This document shows, one piece after another, positions 1-5,813 of a stretch of DNA of 7,902 nucleotides. Under the pieces are notes generated by a model. That model saw only the letters and a program-made list of their open reading frames with translations. It searched no databases and was not told the DNA's origin. Numbering within the stretch: position 1 is the stretch's first letter; every line of letters starts with the position of its first letter. Source of the stretch: a candidate division BRC1 bacterium ADurb.BinA292 (GTDB taxonomy: Bacteria > Sumerlaeota > Sumerlaeia > MVZB01); NCBI GenBank assembly GCA_002068205.1, contig MVZB01000152.1:1-7902 (forward strand), in the 5' to 3' direction. The position numbers were made by a program, and so were the translations under genes.

Positions 1-152
1 GGCAGGGGTTCGGCGGGGAGCGGCACCGCACTGATCAACTCGACCGTCAGCGACTCCATCCGTTCGACGGGGGGCGCCAGCCGGCTCAGGACGAGCAGCC
101 CCACCACCAGCAGGCAGTGCACGAAGATGGAGACGAACAGCGAGCGCGTCAC
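1..152 (-). CDS. TonB/TolA-like energy transducer, N-terminal part (cut by window edge)
   Basis: Fifty codons are visible and the gene runs off the left edge. It opens with GTG in the first in-frame position after the ExbD/TolR stop, 6 bases away. A GGAG lies 9 bases upstream of that GTG. The peptide has a short basic N-terminus, one hydrophobic helix (about residues 5-26), then a proline-rich start of a linker (APPVER, PLPAEPL). Within the helix Ser8 and His12 form the S-x3-H pair that TonB and TolA use to contact the proton channel. The family links the inner-membrane motor to the outer membrane across the periplasm. Its place directly after the channel and ExbD/TolR genes supports the call. 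TonB cannot be told from TolA without the missing C-terminal domain. Confidence 0.8.
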   Translation of the reverse strand, partial: MTRSLFVSIFVHCLLVVGLLVLSRLAPPVERMESLTVELISAVPLPAEPL

Positions 153-158
153 GAGTCG

Positions 159-635
159 CTACTCCGATTGATCCTCGGGCTCGGGGGCGGCGGCGGAGCC
201 GGCCTGCTGGTTGGAGGCGGCCGGGTCGGTGACAAGCCCGACGGACGTGATCTGCATCGCCTTGAGCAGGGAGAGGACGCGGGCGACGCTTTGATACGTG
301 GCCTCGGCGTCGGCTTCAATCGCCACGCTGAAGGCTTGGTAATTGCGCTTGGTCTCGGCCAGTTTCTCCTCGAGCTCTTCGTAGGTGACGCGCGCGTCAT
401 CCACGTAGATTCGCTCGGACTGGCCTTCGACCTGAGGCTTGGCGATCGAAATGGTGACGGTTTTCTGCTGACCCTGAAGCTGGCCGGCGCCGACTCGCGG
501 CAGGTTGAGGTCGATGCCGGTCTTGAGCATCGGCGCAACCAGCATGAACGCCATGAGCAGGATGAACGCCGTATCCAGCAGGTTCGTCAGGTTCATGTCG
601 GAAAGGATTTCGAGATCGCGGCGGTGTCGGCGCAT
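159..635 (-). CDS. ExbD/TolR-family proton-motor subunit
   Basis: A 158-residue protein, close to the usual 130-150 for ExbD/TolR. A basic cytoplasmic tail (MRRHRRD) is followed by a single membrane helix at about residues 16-36. Asp21 in the stretch NLTNLLDTAFILLM matches the essential membrane aspartate of ExbD and TolR. Residues 40-47 (GIDLNLPR) match the post-helix segment of the family. The periplasmic part has the expected beta strands and a helix (residues 56-137), and a short acidic tail ends the protein. It works with the channel protein encoded just upstream to turn proton flow into motion of TonB/TolA. Start: ATG with AGGGAG about 9 bases before it. It lies 21 bases after the channel gene, so they are probably co-transcribed. 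Tol (envelope integrity, division) or Ton (nutrient uptake) cannot be decided from this subunit. Confidence 0.93.
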   Translation of the reverse strand: MRRHRRDLEILSDMNLTNLLDTAFILLMAFMLVAPMLKTGIDLNLPRVGAGQLQGQQKTVTISIAKPQVEGQSERIYVDDARVTYEELEEKLAETKRNYQAFSVAIEADAEATYQSVARVLSLLKAMQITSVGLVTDPAASNQQAGSAAAPEPEDQSE

Positions 636-656
636 GTCGGTTGCTCCCTCGATGGT

Positions 657-1520
657 TCAAACCATCGCCCCTTGCTTCATGACCTGTTTCTGGACGACGT
701 TGCCCAGCTCGAGGGCGAAGGCGTCCATGCGCGAGATGAGCATGCGAACGCGGTGCGTCAAGTAGTTATACATGACGGACGCGGGGATGGCGCAGAACAG
801 GCCGCCGACGGTTGTGAGCAGCGCGGTGGAGATGCCCGGCGCCAGCGAACTGAGCGCCACGGCCTGGCTGCCGCTCATGGCCGTCTGAAATGTTCCCATG
901 ATCCCCCAGACCGTGCCGAACAGTCCGATGAAGGGGCAGACGCTGGAGGTCGTGGCGAGGAAGACCAGTTTGCTTTCCAGATGATTGATTTCACTGGTGA
1001 TCGTCCGTTCGAAGACGCGCTCGACGCTGACCTTGATGATGTCCAGGCGCGCTTGGGGATCCAGGTCGTAGCCGTCGCGATACCAGTTTTCGATCTCCAG
1101 TTCGAGGTAGCCTTCGCGGAGGATCTGGGCCAGCGGGGAATCCGGGAAGTTTGAAGCCAGGCGGAAGGCCTCCTCCAGTTCGCCGCTGCCCTGGTTGCAG
1201 ACTTCGACAAAGGCGTCGGTCTGGGTGCTCGCCTGGCGGATGTGGAGATACTTATAGACAATCACCATCCAACTGATGATCGAAAAACCGGCCAGAATAA
1301 TCAGACACGCCTGACCGATGATGTCCGAGTCATACAGCATGGCGATCGGGTCGACGCCGATCCAGTTCTGCAGATTGGAGTTGGGGGCGGTCTGGGCCAG
1401 CGCGATGGTCGCTGTGCCGACGAGAAAGAGGAGGAACATCAGCGCGATGCGGTAGCGTGACGCTGGCGGGAGGTAGTCAAGATCGCGGCCGGACGGGTGC
1501 GAGCCGAAGCGGGCTTTCAT
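657..1520 (-). CDS. TolQ/ExbB/MotA-family proton channel
   Basis: A 287-residue inner-membrane proton channel subunit. The first hydrophobic stretch (residues 25-42, ending ALAQ) looks like a cleavable signal peptide or extra helix. TM1 spans about 68-90. A cytoplasmic domain (about 91-185) follows. The family signature lies at 187-253, with CPFIGLFGTVWGIM at 195-208 and APGISTALLTTVGGLFCAIP at 227-246. Threonines that line the pore in TolQ and ExbB are present in both segments. I use the ATG at 1520, not an upstream in-frame codon at 1580 that would overlap the end of parB. This ATG lies 4 bases after the parB stop and has AGGAA about 11 bases upstream. At 287 residues it is longer than E. 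coli TolQ (230) because of the N-terminal extension. Whether it serves Tol or Ton is unresolved. Confidence 0.93.
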   Translation of the reverse strand: MKARFGSHPSGRDLDYLPPASRYRIALMFLLFLVGTATIALAQTAPNSNLQNWIGVDPIAMLYDSDIIGQACLIILAGFSIISWMVIVYKYLHIRQASTQTDAFVEVCNQGSGELEEAFRLASNFPDSPLAQILREGYLELEIENWYRDGYDLDPQARLDIIKVSVERVFERTITSEINHLESKLVFLATTSSVCPFIGLFGTVWGIMGTFQTAMSGSQAVALSSLAPGISTALLTTVGGLFCAIPASVMYNYLTHRVRMLISRMDAFALELGNVVQKQVMKQGAMV

Positions 1521-1524
1521 GGGT

Positions 1525-2430
1525 TCACAGTTCCTGTTCCAGAGAGATTCCAAGGTGATCGAAGACGCGACTGAACTCATCCAGCGACGAATAGAAGACC
1601 TCGATCCGGCCGGTCGTGTTTGTCCGGGGGTGGATCTTGACCTGGAGTCCCAGGTGGAGCGTCAGTTTTTCTTCCAGGTCGGCCGTGTCGATGTCCACGG
1701 TGGGAGTCTGGGCCTTGGGTTGGGGGTTCGGGGCCTGATTGAGCGTGCGGACGCGGCGTTCGGTCTCGCGGACACTCAACTCTTTGGTCATGATTTCACG
1801 GGCCAAAGCCAACTGCAAGCCCTCGTTATCCAAGCCTAGCAAGGCGCGTGCATGGCCCGCCGAGAGCGAACCATCGTCCAGCCAGCCCAGGAGGCGGTCC
1901 GAGAGGCGCAGGAGTCGGAGCGAGTTGGTGACGGCGACGCGGGACTTCCCGACGCGCTCGGCAACCTGTTCCTGCGTCAGGCCGAATTCGTCGATCAGAC
2001 GGCGATAGGCCCGCGCTTCCTCGACGGCGTTCAGCTCTTCACGCTGCAGGTTTTCGATCAGCGCCAGCTCGAGCATTTCGCGGTCGGTATACTCGCGGAC
2101 GATGGCCGGCACCTCGGCGAGGGCAAGCCGCTGGGCCGCGCGCCAGCGGCGTTCGCCGGCGACGAGTTCAAACTGGCCGGCGGCGGCGGCGCGGCGGACG
2201 ACGAGCGGCTGCAGGATGCCGTTCTGCTCGATCGAGGCGGCGAGTTCCTCCAGGGCTTCCGGGGCGAAGTGGCGCCGCGGCTGGTAGGGGTTGGACGTGA
2301 TGCGGCTGACGTCGATCATCACAATCGCGGAGGCGGGGACGTCCGGGACGGTCGCCACGGCGGTTGGTGCGCTGTCGGCGCCCAGCAGCGCGTCAAGCCC
2401 TCGACCCAAGGCTCGCTTTTTCACAGACAT
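1525..2430 (-). CDS. parB: ParB/Spo0J chromosome partition protein
   Basis: A 301-residue centromere-binding CTPase that loads at parS and spreads as a DNA clamp. The N-terminal tail is basic and carries GRGLDALLG (residues 9-17), typical of chromosomal ParB and used to stimulate ParA. The CTP-binding motifs are NPYQPRRHF (47-55), GERRWRAAQ (92-100) and ENLQREELN (126-134). A helix-turn-helix follows at about 151-173 (LTQEQVAERVGKSRVAVTNS). A proline-rich linker near 232-246 leads to a C-terminal dimerisation domain (250-301) with VFYSSLDEFSRVF. No domain is missing. The gene begins inside parA with a 38-base overlap and ends 4 bases before the channel gene. Start choice is firm because a very strong ribosome binding site precedes the ATG. 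Its targets are probably the two parS sites just upstream of parA. Confidence 0.97.
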   Translation of the reverse strand: MSVKKRALGRGLDALLGADSAPTAVATVPDVPASAIVMIDVSRITSNPYQPRRHFAPEALEELAASIEQNGILQPLVVRRAAAAGQFELVAGERRWRAAQRLALAEVPAIVREYTDREMLELALIENLQREELNAVEEARAYRRLIDEFGLTQEQVAERVGKSRVAVTNSLRLLRLSDRLLGWLDDGSLSAGHARALLGLDNEGLQLALAREIMTKELSVRETERRVRTLNQAPNPQPKAQTPTVDIDTADLEEKLTLHLGLQVKIHPRTNTTGRIEVFYSSLDEFSRVFDHLGISLEQEL

Positions 2431-3181
2431 GGATCACCTCCTGGGCGATTTGTTGGTATTGCAGGGCTCCGGACGAGCGGGCGTCGTAGCGCAGGATGGT
2501 CTGGCCGTAACTGGGGGCCTCGCTCAGCCGGACGGAACGGGTGACGGGGGTGGAGAAAACCTTGTCGGGGAACGCGCGGCGGAGCTCCTCCAGGACCTGA
2601 TGCGCCAGGTTGGTCCGCGAGTCGTAGAGCGTGGCGAGCAGACCGAGGATTTCGAGCTCCGGATTCTGCTTGCGGTTGATGCGCTGGATGGTCTGAACCA
2701 TGCGGGAGAGGCCCTCGAGCGCGAGATATTCGGCCTGGACGGGGATGAGGACCCAGCGGGCGGCAACCAGGGCATTGAGCGTCAGGAGGCCGAGACTGGG
2801 GGGCGAATCGATGAGGATATAGTCGAAGGGCTGGTCGAGGCGGGCGAGGGCGTCGCGCAGGGCGGTTTCGCGCCCCTCGCGATCGATGAGTTCGAATTCG
2901 GCGCCGGCCAGATCCATCGAGGAGGGGAGAAGGAAGAGATTGGAATGCTGGGCGTCGAGAGGATGGACGGTCGGCGCGGCGTGATCGAGAAGCGCGTCGT
3001 AGATCGAGGCGTCCAGGCGATTGGAGTCGAAGCCGAGGGCGCTGGAGGCGTTAGATTGGGGGTCGAGATCGACGAGCAGGGTCCGGTGGCCGAGATCGGC
3101 GAGGCAGGCGGCCAGGTTGACGGCGGTGGTCGTTTTGCCGACGCCGCCTTTCTGATTGGAGATCGCGATTGTCTGGGTCAT
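2393..3181 (-). CDS. parA: ParA/Soj chromosome partition ATPase
   Basis: A 262-residue deviant-Walker ATPase that binds DNA as an ATP dimer and moves ParB-parS complexes. The deviant Walker A is KGGVGKTT (residues 11-18), with the signature lysine at the start. The A' motif is LLVDLDPQSN (35-44) and Walker B is ILIDSPPS (122-129, Asp125). Soj-type features follow: PVQAEYLALEGL (147-158), TLYDSRTNL (184-192) and RSVRLSEAPSYGQ (215-227). It lacks the N-terminal DNA-binding extension of plasmid type Ia ParA, so it is the short chromosomal type. I choose the ATG at 3181. A GTG two codons earlier (3187) is possible. A weak GGAA ribosome site for it falls inside the nearer parS. Its 3' end overlaps parB by 38 bases. 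Confidence 0.97.
   Translation of the reverse strand: MTQTIAISNQKGGVGKTTTAVNLAACLADLGHRTLLVDLDPQSNASSALGFDSNRLDASIYDALLDHAAPTVHPLDAQHSNLFLLPSSMDLAGAEFELIDREGRETALRDALARLDQPFDYILIDSPPSLGLLTLNALVAARWVLIPVQAEYLALEGLSRMVQTIQRINRKQNPELEILGLLATLYDSRTNLAHQVLEELRRAFPDKVFSTPVTRSVRLSEAPSYGQTILRYDARSSGALQYQQIAQEVIHVCEKASLGSRA
2431..2442 (-). promoter_or_regulatory. Exceptionally long Shine-Dalgarno of parB, inside parA
   Basis: Read on the minus strand this is AGGAGGTGATCC, directly before the parB ATG. The plus strand here, GGATCACCTCCT, is the same as the common 3' end of bacterial 16S rRNA, so all 12 bases can pair. The GGAGG core lies 6 bases before the start. In the parA frame these bases fall within codons for Gln-Glu-Val-Ile-His. 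It should allow strong independent or re-initiating translation of parB. Confidence 0.85.
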
Positions 3182-3189
3182 CCGCACTG

Positions 3190-3205
3190 CGTTCCACGTG
3201 AAACA
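3190..3205. promoter_or_regulatory. parS: parS site 1 (ParB binding)
   Basis: The plus strand reads CGTTCCACGTGAAACA. It matches the consensus parS TGTTTCACGTGAAACA at 14 of 16 positions and keeps the central CACGTG. It ends 8 bases before the parA ATG on the minus strand, so it lies within the parA leader and includes its weak ribosome binding site. An identical copy lies 28 bp away. Confidence 0.93.
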
Positions 3206-3217
3206 TCGCCCGTCCGT

Positions 3218-3233
3218 CGTTCCACGTGAAACA
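3218..3233. promoter_or_regulatory. parS: parS site 2 (ParB binding)
   Basis: Identical 16-mer to site 1, in the same orientation, with centres 28 bp apart and 12 bases between the sites. It differs from the perfect parS palindrome at two positions. It begins 5 bases after the stop codon of the TPR lipoprotein gene, so the two sites fill most of the 57-base gap between that gene and parA. Confidence 0.93.
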
Positions 3234-3238
3234 CCCTC

Positions 3239-3835
3239 CTAATGTTGACTAACTTGAACCAGGTCCGAAAGATCGGCCAGGCGTTCCTGGACGCTGGGCT
3301 GGGCCGGGTCGAGCGCGAGGCTTTCGTTGTAGGCCCGGGCCGCCTCAGCCGGATCATCGGCCATGAAGGCAATATCGCCGCGCAGACGCCACAAGTAAGC
3401 CGATTCGCCGTAGGTTACCGCGATGCGGTCGGCGACGGACCGGGCGGCGCTCAGGTCGCCTTGGAGCATGAGGGCGTTGCCGAGACCCAACTCGCCGTCC
3501 ATCGTCGGCCGGATGCTAATGGCCCGGCGGAACGCCCGCTCCGCGCGGAGGCCATCGCGTGCCTCGAGATAGGCCCGGCCCAGCGTCAGCCACACCTGCT
3601 GGTTGTCCGGCTCCAGCCGGGTCAGGCGCTTCAGATAAGGCAGGGCTTCCTGATACTGGCCGTTGCGGAGAAGAACCTGGCCCTGGCCGAAGAGGGCCGC
3701 GCGGTTGTCGGGAAAGCGGTCGAGCACGGTCTCGTAGAACGTATCCTTCGGCGGTCCGAACAGATGAAAGGAGCAGCCGGTCAAGCCAAACGTGGCCAAA
3801 AGGGCGATTGCGATGAATTTCACAAGTGCCTGCAT
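3239..3835 (-). CDS. TPR-repeat lipoprotein
   Basis: A 198-residue exported protein of unknown specific role. Residues 1-21 form a lipoprotein signal: basic residue Lys6, hydrophobic core, then LTGC with Cys21 as the lipidated residue. After a short linker, tetratricopeptide repeats occupy about 43-178. The repeats have the usual helix-turn-helix spacing and Gly/Ala/Tyr pattern: ALFGQGQVLLRNGQYQEALP, then VWLTLGRAYLEARDGLRAER, a degenerate third repeat (ELGLGNALMLQGDLSAA), and YLWRLRGDIAFMADDPAEAA. TPR domains hold protein partners; here this would be in the periplasm. I use the ATG at 3835, which has GGGAGG a few bases upstream and is followed at once by the signal peptide. A longer in-frame reading would run into tatC and has no signal. 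A promoter-like site precedes it. It may be the first gene of a transcript through parAB and the Tol/Ton genes. No partner can be named. Confidence 0.88.
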   Translation of the reverse strand: MQALVKFIAIALLATFGLTGCSFHLFGPPKDTFYETVLDRFPDNRAALFGQGQVLLRNGQYQEALPYLKRLTRLEPDNQQVWLTLGRAYLEARDGLRAERAFRRAISIRPTMDGELGLGNALMLQGDLSAARSVADRIAVTYGESAYLWRLRGDIAFMADDPAEAARAYNESLALDPAQPSVQERLADLSDLVQVSQH

Positions 3836-3879
3836 GGGGGCCTCCCGCCGCCAGCCGCGGCGATCAGGGCGATGGGGGA

Positions 3880-3909
3880 ACTGTAGCACGCGCGTTGGCG
3901 GCAAGTCGA
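3880..3909 (-). promoter_or_regulatory. Candidate promoter before the TPR lipoprotein gene
   Basis: On the minus strand, TCGACT (3904-3909) and TACAGT (3880-3885) are separated by 18 bases. TGC directly before the -10 gives an extended -10. Each hexamer matches the sigma-70 consensus at 4 of 6 positions. It lies in the 88-base gap after tatC, about 45 bases before the TPR start. A similar block lies before tatA. Confidence 0.4.
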
Positions 3910-3923
3910 ATGCGCAGATGGAC

Positions 3924-4853
3924 TCAGTCGACGAAAGCCGCGGCCCTGGCGTCCCGTTCGTGGAGCAGGGCCATCGGCCGCGCCAGGGCGACGGACAGTT
4001 CATAGAGGCCGATGAGGGGGACGAGGGCGATGAGCATGCTGTAGGGGTCGGCGGGGGTCAGGACCATGGCGGCGACGGCGAGGACGACGTAGGCATGGCG
4101 GCGATAGGTCTGGAGCCAGGCGGGGGTGACGAGGCCGACGCGGGCGGCGATCGCGACAACCAGTGGAAGTTCGAAAACAACTCCAAAGACCAACATCATT
4201 GTTGTCATAACGCGTAAATAATCAAATATATTAAGCAGTGGATCGATATCCGGCGGGGCATAGTGCTGCATGACGCGCAGCAGCAGGGCGATGACGCCAT
4301 AGGCGAAGACGGCGCCGATGGGGAAGAGCACGACGGCGCCCATCAGGATCGGTTTGGCCACGCGGCGTTCCCCCGCCGTGAGCCCCGGCGAGATGAAGAG
4401 CCACACCTGCCAGAGAATCAGCGGCAGGGCGAGCAGGACGCCGACAACCATGGCGACCTTGAGCTTGATCATGATCGGATCGAGCGGACTGTGGTAGTAG
4501 AACCGCTGGGTGGGGGGGTCGCCGATGAGCAGGCGTCCACCTTCGGTTGCGGTGGTGAGGGGATCGTCCTCCACCACGAGGACGAAGTGCCGCATGGAGA
4601 CCTGAGAGAGATCGCCGGGCGCGCGCGCGGACAACGTACCGTCGGGGGCGAGATGAAGTTCCAACGCGGCGGTGCGATCGGGTTCGCGGGCCATCCCCTT
4701 GATGGGGCGTGTCAGCAGGCTGAGGACCGGGTCGGCAATGAAGAAGGCGAGGAAAACGCCGGCGGCGAGCCCCAGCAGACAGACGATGAGTCGCGTGCGC
4801 AACTCAGTCAGATGTCCGATGAGGGACATTTCGCGATCAGGGTTTGAATCCAT
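3924..4853 (-). CDS. tatC: Sec-independent (Tat) translocase subunit TatC
   Basis: A 309-residue inner-membrane protein that receives twin-arginine signal peptides of folded proteins. The N-terminus has HLTELRTRL (residues 14-22), the conserved signal-binding segment, with Glu17 matching E. coli Glu15. Six helices are visible: about 23-42, 127-148, 168-192, 211-233, 253-267 and 272-291. FISPGLTAGERR (153-164) holds the glutamate matching E. coli Glu103, VFELP (226-230) the one matching Glu170, and LTPADP (265-270) the conserved Asp. At 309 residues it exceeds the usual ~250. The excess is an insert of roughly 65 residues (about 55-120) in the first periplasmic loop. The start is uncertain: the ATG at 4853 has only a weak TTGGG before it, and Met9 is an alternative. 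It lies 72 bases after tatA. Confidence 0.96.
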   Translation of the reverse strand: MDSNPDREMSLIGHLTELRTRLIVCLLGLAAGVFLAFFIADPVLSLLTRPIKGMAREPDRTAALELHLAPDGTLSARAPGDLSQVSMRHFVLVVEDDPLTTATEGGRLLIGDPPTQRFYYHSPLDPIMIKLKVAMVVGVLLALPLILWQVWLFISPGLTAGERRVAKPILMGAVVLFPIGAVFAYGVIALLLRVMQHYAPPDIDPLLNIFDYLRVMTTMMLVFGVVFELPLVVAIAARVGLVTPAWLQTYRRHAYVVLAVAAMVLTPADPYSMLIALVPLIGLYELSVALARPMALLHERDARAAAFVD

Positions 4854-4910
4854 CCCAAGGGCCTGGGCAACGGGGAGGGGTCAGGGTAGAGAAGCGGGGC
4901 CGGGCAGCGG

Positions 4911-4923
4911 GGCGCGACGCGCC
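4911..4923. repeat. Palindrome between tatA and tatC
   Basis: GGCGCG-A-CGCGCC is a 6-bp perfect inverted repeat with a one-base centre, starting 2 bases after the tatA stop. It could help end or stabilise the tatA message. There is no T-tract, so it is not a standard terminator, and such GC palindromes can arise by chance in this composition. Confidence 0.3.
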
Positions 4924-4925
4924 GT

Positions 4926-5177
4926 TCAGGACTTTTCGCCCTCGTTGCGTTCGACGCGCGTCCCTTCCGGGCTGCGCACGGCGGGCTGTGCGGAGGCTTC
5001 CTTGCGATCCTCGTGGGCGCTGTCTTTCAGGTCCTCGGTGATGCCGTTCAAGCCATTCTTCAGTTCACGGGCCGAGCGACCGATCGATTGCGCCAGGCGC
5101 GGGAGGTTTTTGGGCCCGAAAATCAGCAGAACGATGACGAGCAAGACGATAAGTTCAGTCTGACCGATGCCGAACAT
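4926..5177 (-). CDS. tatA: Twin-arginine translocase TatA/TatE-family subunit
   Basis: An 83-residue protein with the whole TatA plan. The short N-terminus MFGIGQTEL carries Glu8, followed by one membrane helix (about 8-20), the FGPKNLPRL hinge (20-28) and an amphipathic helix (about 25-46: SIGRSARELKNGL). A charged, probably disordered tail ends it. TatA forms the pore or membrane-thinning assembly that moves folded proteins after TatC binds them. The start ATG has AAGGA about 10 bases upstream. tatC follows in the same direction. No separate tatB is present in the window. Glu8 is the residue typical of TatB, while the FGPKNL hinge is TatA-like, so one protein may do both jobs, as in minimal TatAC systems. 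Confidence 0.95.
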   Translation of the reverse strand: MFGIGQTELIVLLVIVLLIFGPKNLPRLAQSIGRSARELKNGLNGITEDLKDSAHEDRKEASAQPAVRSPEGTRVERNEGEKS

Positions 5178-5255
5178 GATGCGAATCCTTTTCCGATGGA
5201 GGCTGCGCGCTGTGGGGCGACGCCGGTTGCGTCAGGCGGCCGGCCATCAGGGAAC

Positions 5256-5284
5256 ATGCTAGCACGCGGGTTGAAGCAGGGAAA
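5256..5284 (-). promoter_or_regulatory. Weak candidate promoter before tatA
   Basis: On the minus strand, TAGCAT (5256-5261) with TGC directly before it forms an extended -10. The -35 (TTTCCC, 17 bases upstream) is poor. It lies about 75 bases before the tatA ATG. The sequence around the -10, GCGTGCTA followed by GTTCCC, recurs before the TPR lipoprotein gene. That recurrence is the main reason to list it. Confidence 0.3.
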
Positions 5285-5327
5285 AGCGGAATCAGAGCCG
5301 GGGGCGTTAGCCGGAGGGTGGATGGGA

Positions 5328-5678
5328 TCAACGGTAATCGCGCCAAAGACCGGCCGAGGAACGCTTCAGCCGGCGCAAATCGGCGACCTCGGAATGACTG
5401 AAAAGGGTGGAGAAATCCTCTTCGCTCATTTGAAAACTGACGATGCGGGCGTGGTCGCCGCGATGGGCACGGTTGCGATCGGCCGCCTCGGCGCTGGCGA
5501 ACAGCTTGTTGTTGCAATGGCTTTTCGCCGCGCGCGAGCCGCGGCGTCCGCGAACCGACAGGCGGTAGACGGAGCGGGTGGCGGCGGTGGTGGTCGCCGC
5601 GGGGGAGAGGCTGGGCAGGGCCGCCAGACTGGGGAGGGAGAGGAGGAGGCTTAACTGAACAAAACGGCGACGATTCAT
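5328..5678 (-). CDS. Small protein with twin-arginine signal, unknown function
   Basis: A 116-residue protein I cannot name. It begins MNRRRFVQLSLLLSLPSLAA: a twin-arginine motif (RRRFVQ), a hydrophobic core and a likely cleavage near Ala-Ala at 27-28, so it is a candidate Tat substrate. The mature part is very basic. It contains YRLSVRGRRGSRAAKSH, a lone Cys, NKLFASAEAADRNRAH and then a glycine and RIVSF. This reads like a compact conserved motif with His and Asn residues, possibly ligand or metal binding. I recall similar small exported proteins with more cysteines, but that is memory only. It lies 150 bases upstream of tatA in the same direction, which fits the Tat idea. The ATG at 5678 lacks a clear ribosome site. 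An in-frame codon at 5723 would add 15 residues ahead of the RR motif. Confidence 0.65.
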   Translation of the reverse strand: MNRRRFVQLSLLLSLPSLAALPSLSPAATTTAATRSVYRLSVRGRRGSRAAKSHCNNKLFASAEAADRNRAHRGDHARIVSFQMSEEDFSTLFSHSEVADLRRLKRSSAGLWRDYR

Positions 5679-5737
5679 GTTGTGCAGCCAAAGGTGAGAG
5701 CGGGGCGGGGGGAAGCGCCGCATTTCCCCGTCGGTTC

Positions 5738-5750
5738 GGCCGTTGCGGCC
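5738..5750. repeat. GC hairpin GGCCG-TTG-CGGCC
   Basis: A perfect 5-bp inverted repeat with a three-base loop in the leader of the Tat-signal gene. It is one of three close hairpins here. There is no T-run after it on either strand, so it is not an evident intrinsic terminator. Confidence 0.4.
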
Positions 5751-5787
5751 GGCCCAGACTTTGTCGCGCGACTTACGGGGCGGAACC

Positions 5788-5805
5788 GGGCGGGACGGCC
5801 CGCCC
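5788..5805. repeat. Perfect GC-rich hairpin, possible intergenic repeat unit
   Basis: GGGCGGG-ACGG-CCCGCCC is a 7-bp perfect stem of G and C with a four-base loop. It would fold strongly as DNA or RNA. No T-tract follows. Such elements are often dispersed in the intergenic DNA of high-GC genomes, but a second copy is not present in this window, so repeat status is a guess. Confidence 0.5.
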
Positions 5806-5813
5806 TCCGCGAA

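Noticed and set aside
117..1154. Long plus-strand open frame (345 codons) across the ExbD/TolR and channel genes
   Set aside because: It is antisense to two clear genes. Its product is rich in Gly, Asp, Arg and His with no family pattern, as expected from the complement of high-GC coding sequence.
1820..1834. DnaA-box-like TTATCCAAG
   Set aside because: A single 7-of-9 match inside parB with no cluster or AT-rich element; not evidence of an origin.
2291..3229. Plus-strand open frame (312 codons) antisense to parA
   Set aside because: parA is unmistakable on the other strand. The plus-strand product is a low-complexity Gly/Glu/Asp shadow, and it reads through both parS sites.
3239..4003. Longer version of the TPR protein starting at 4003
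   Set aside because: The added 56 residues overlap the tatC 3' end. They also bury the lipoprotein signal peptide, which has its own ribosome site at 3835.
4911..4923. Rho-independent terminator after tatA
   Set aside because: The palindrome has no T-tract on the transcribed strand, so only a palindrome is reported.
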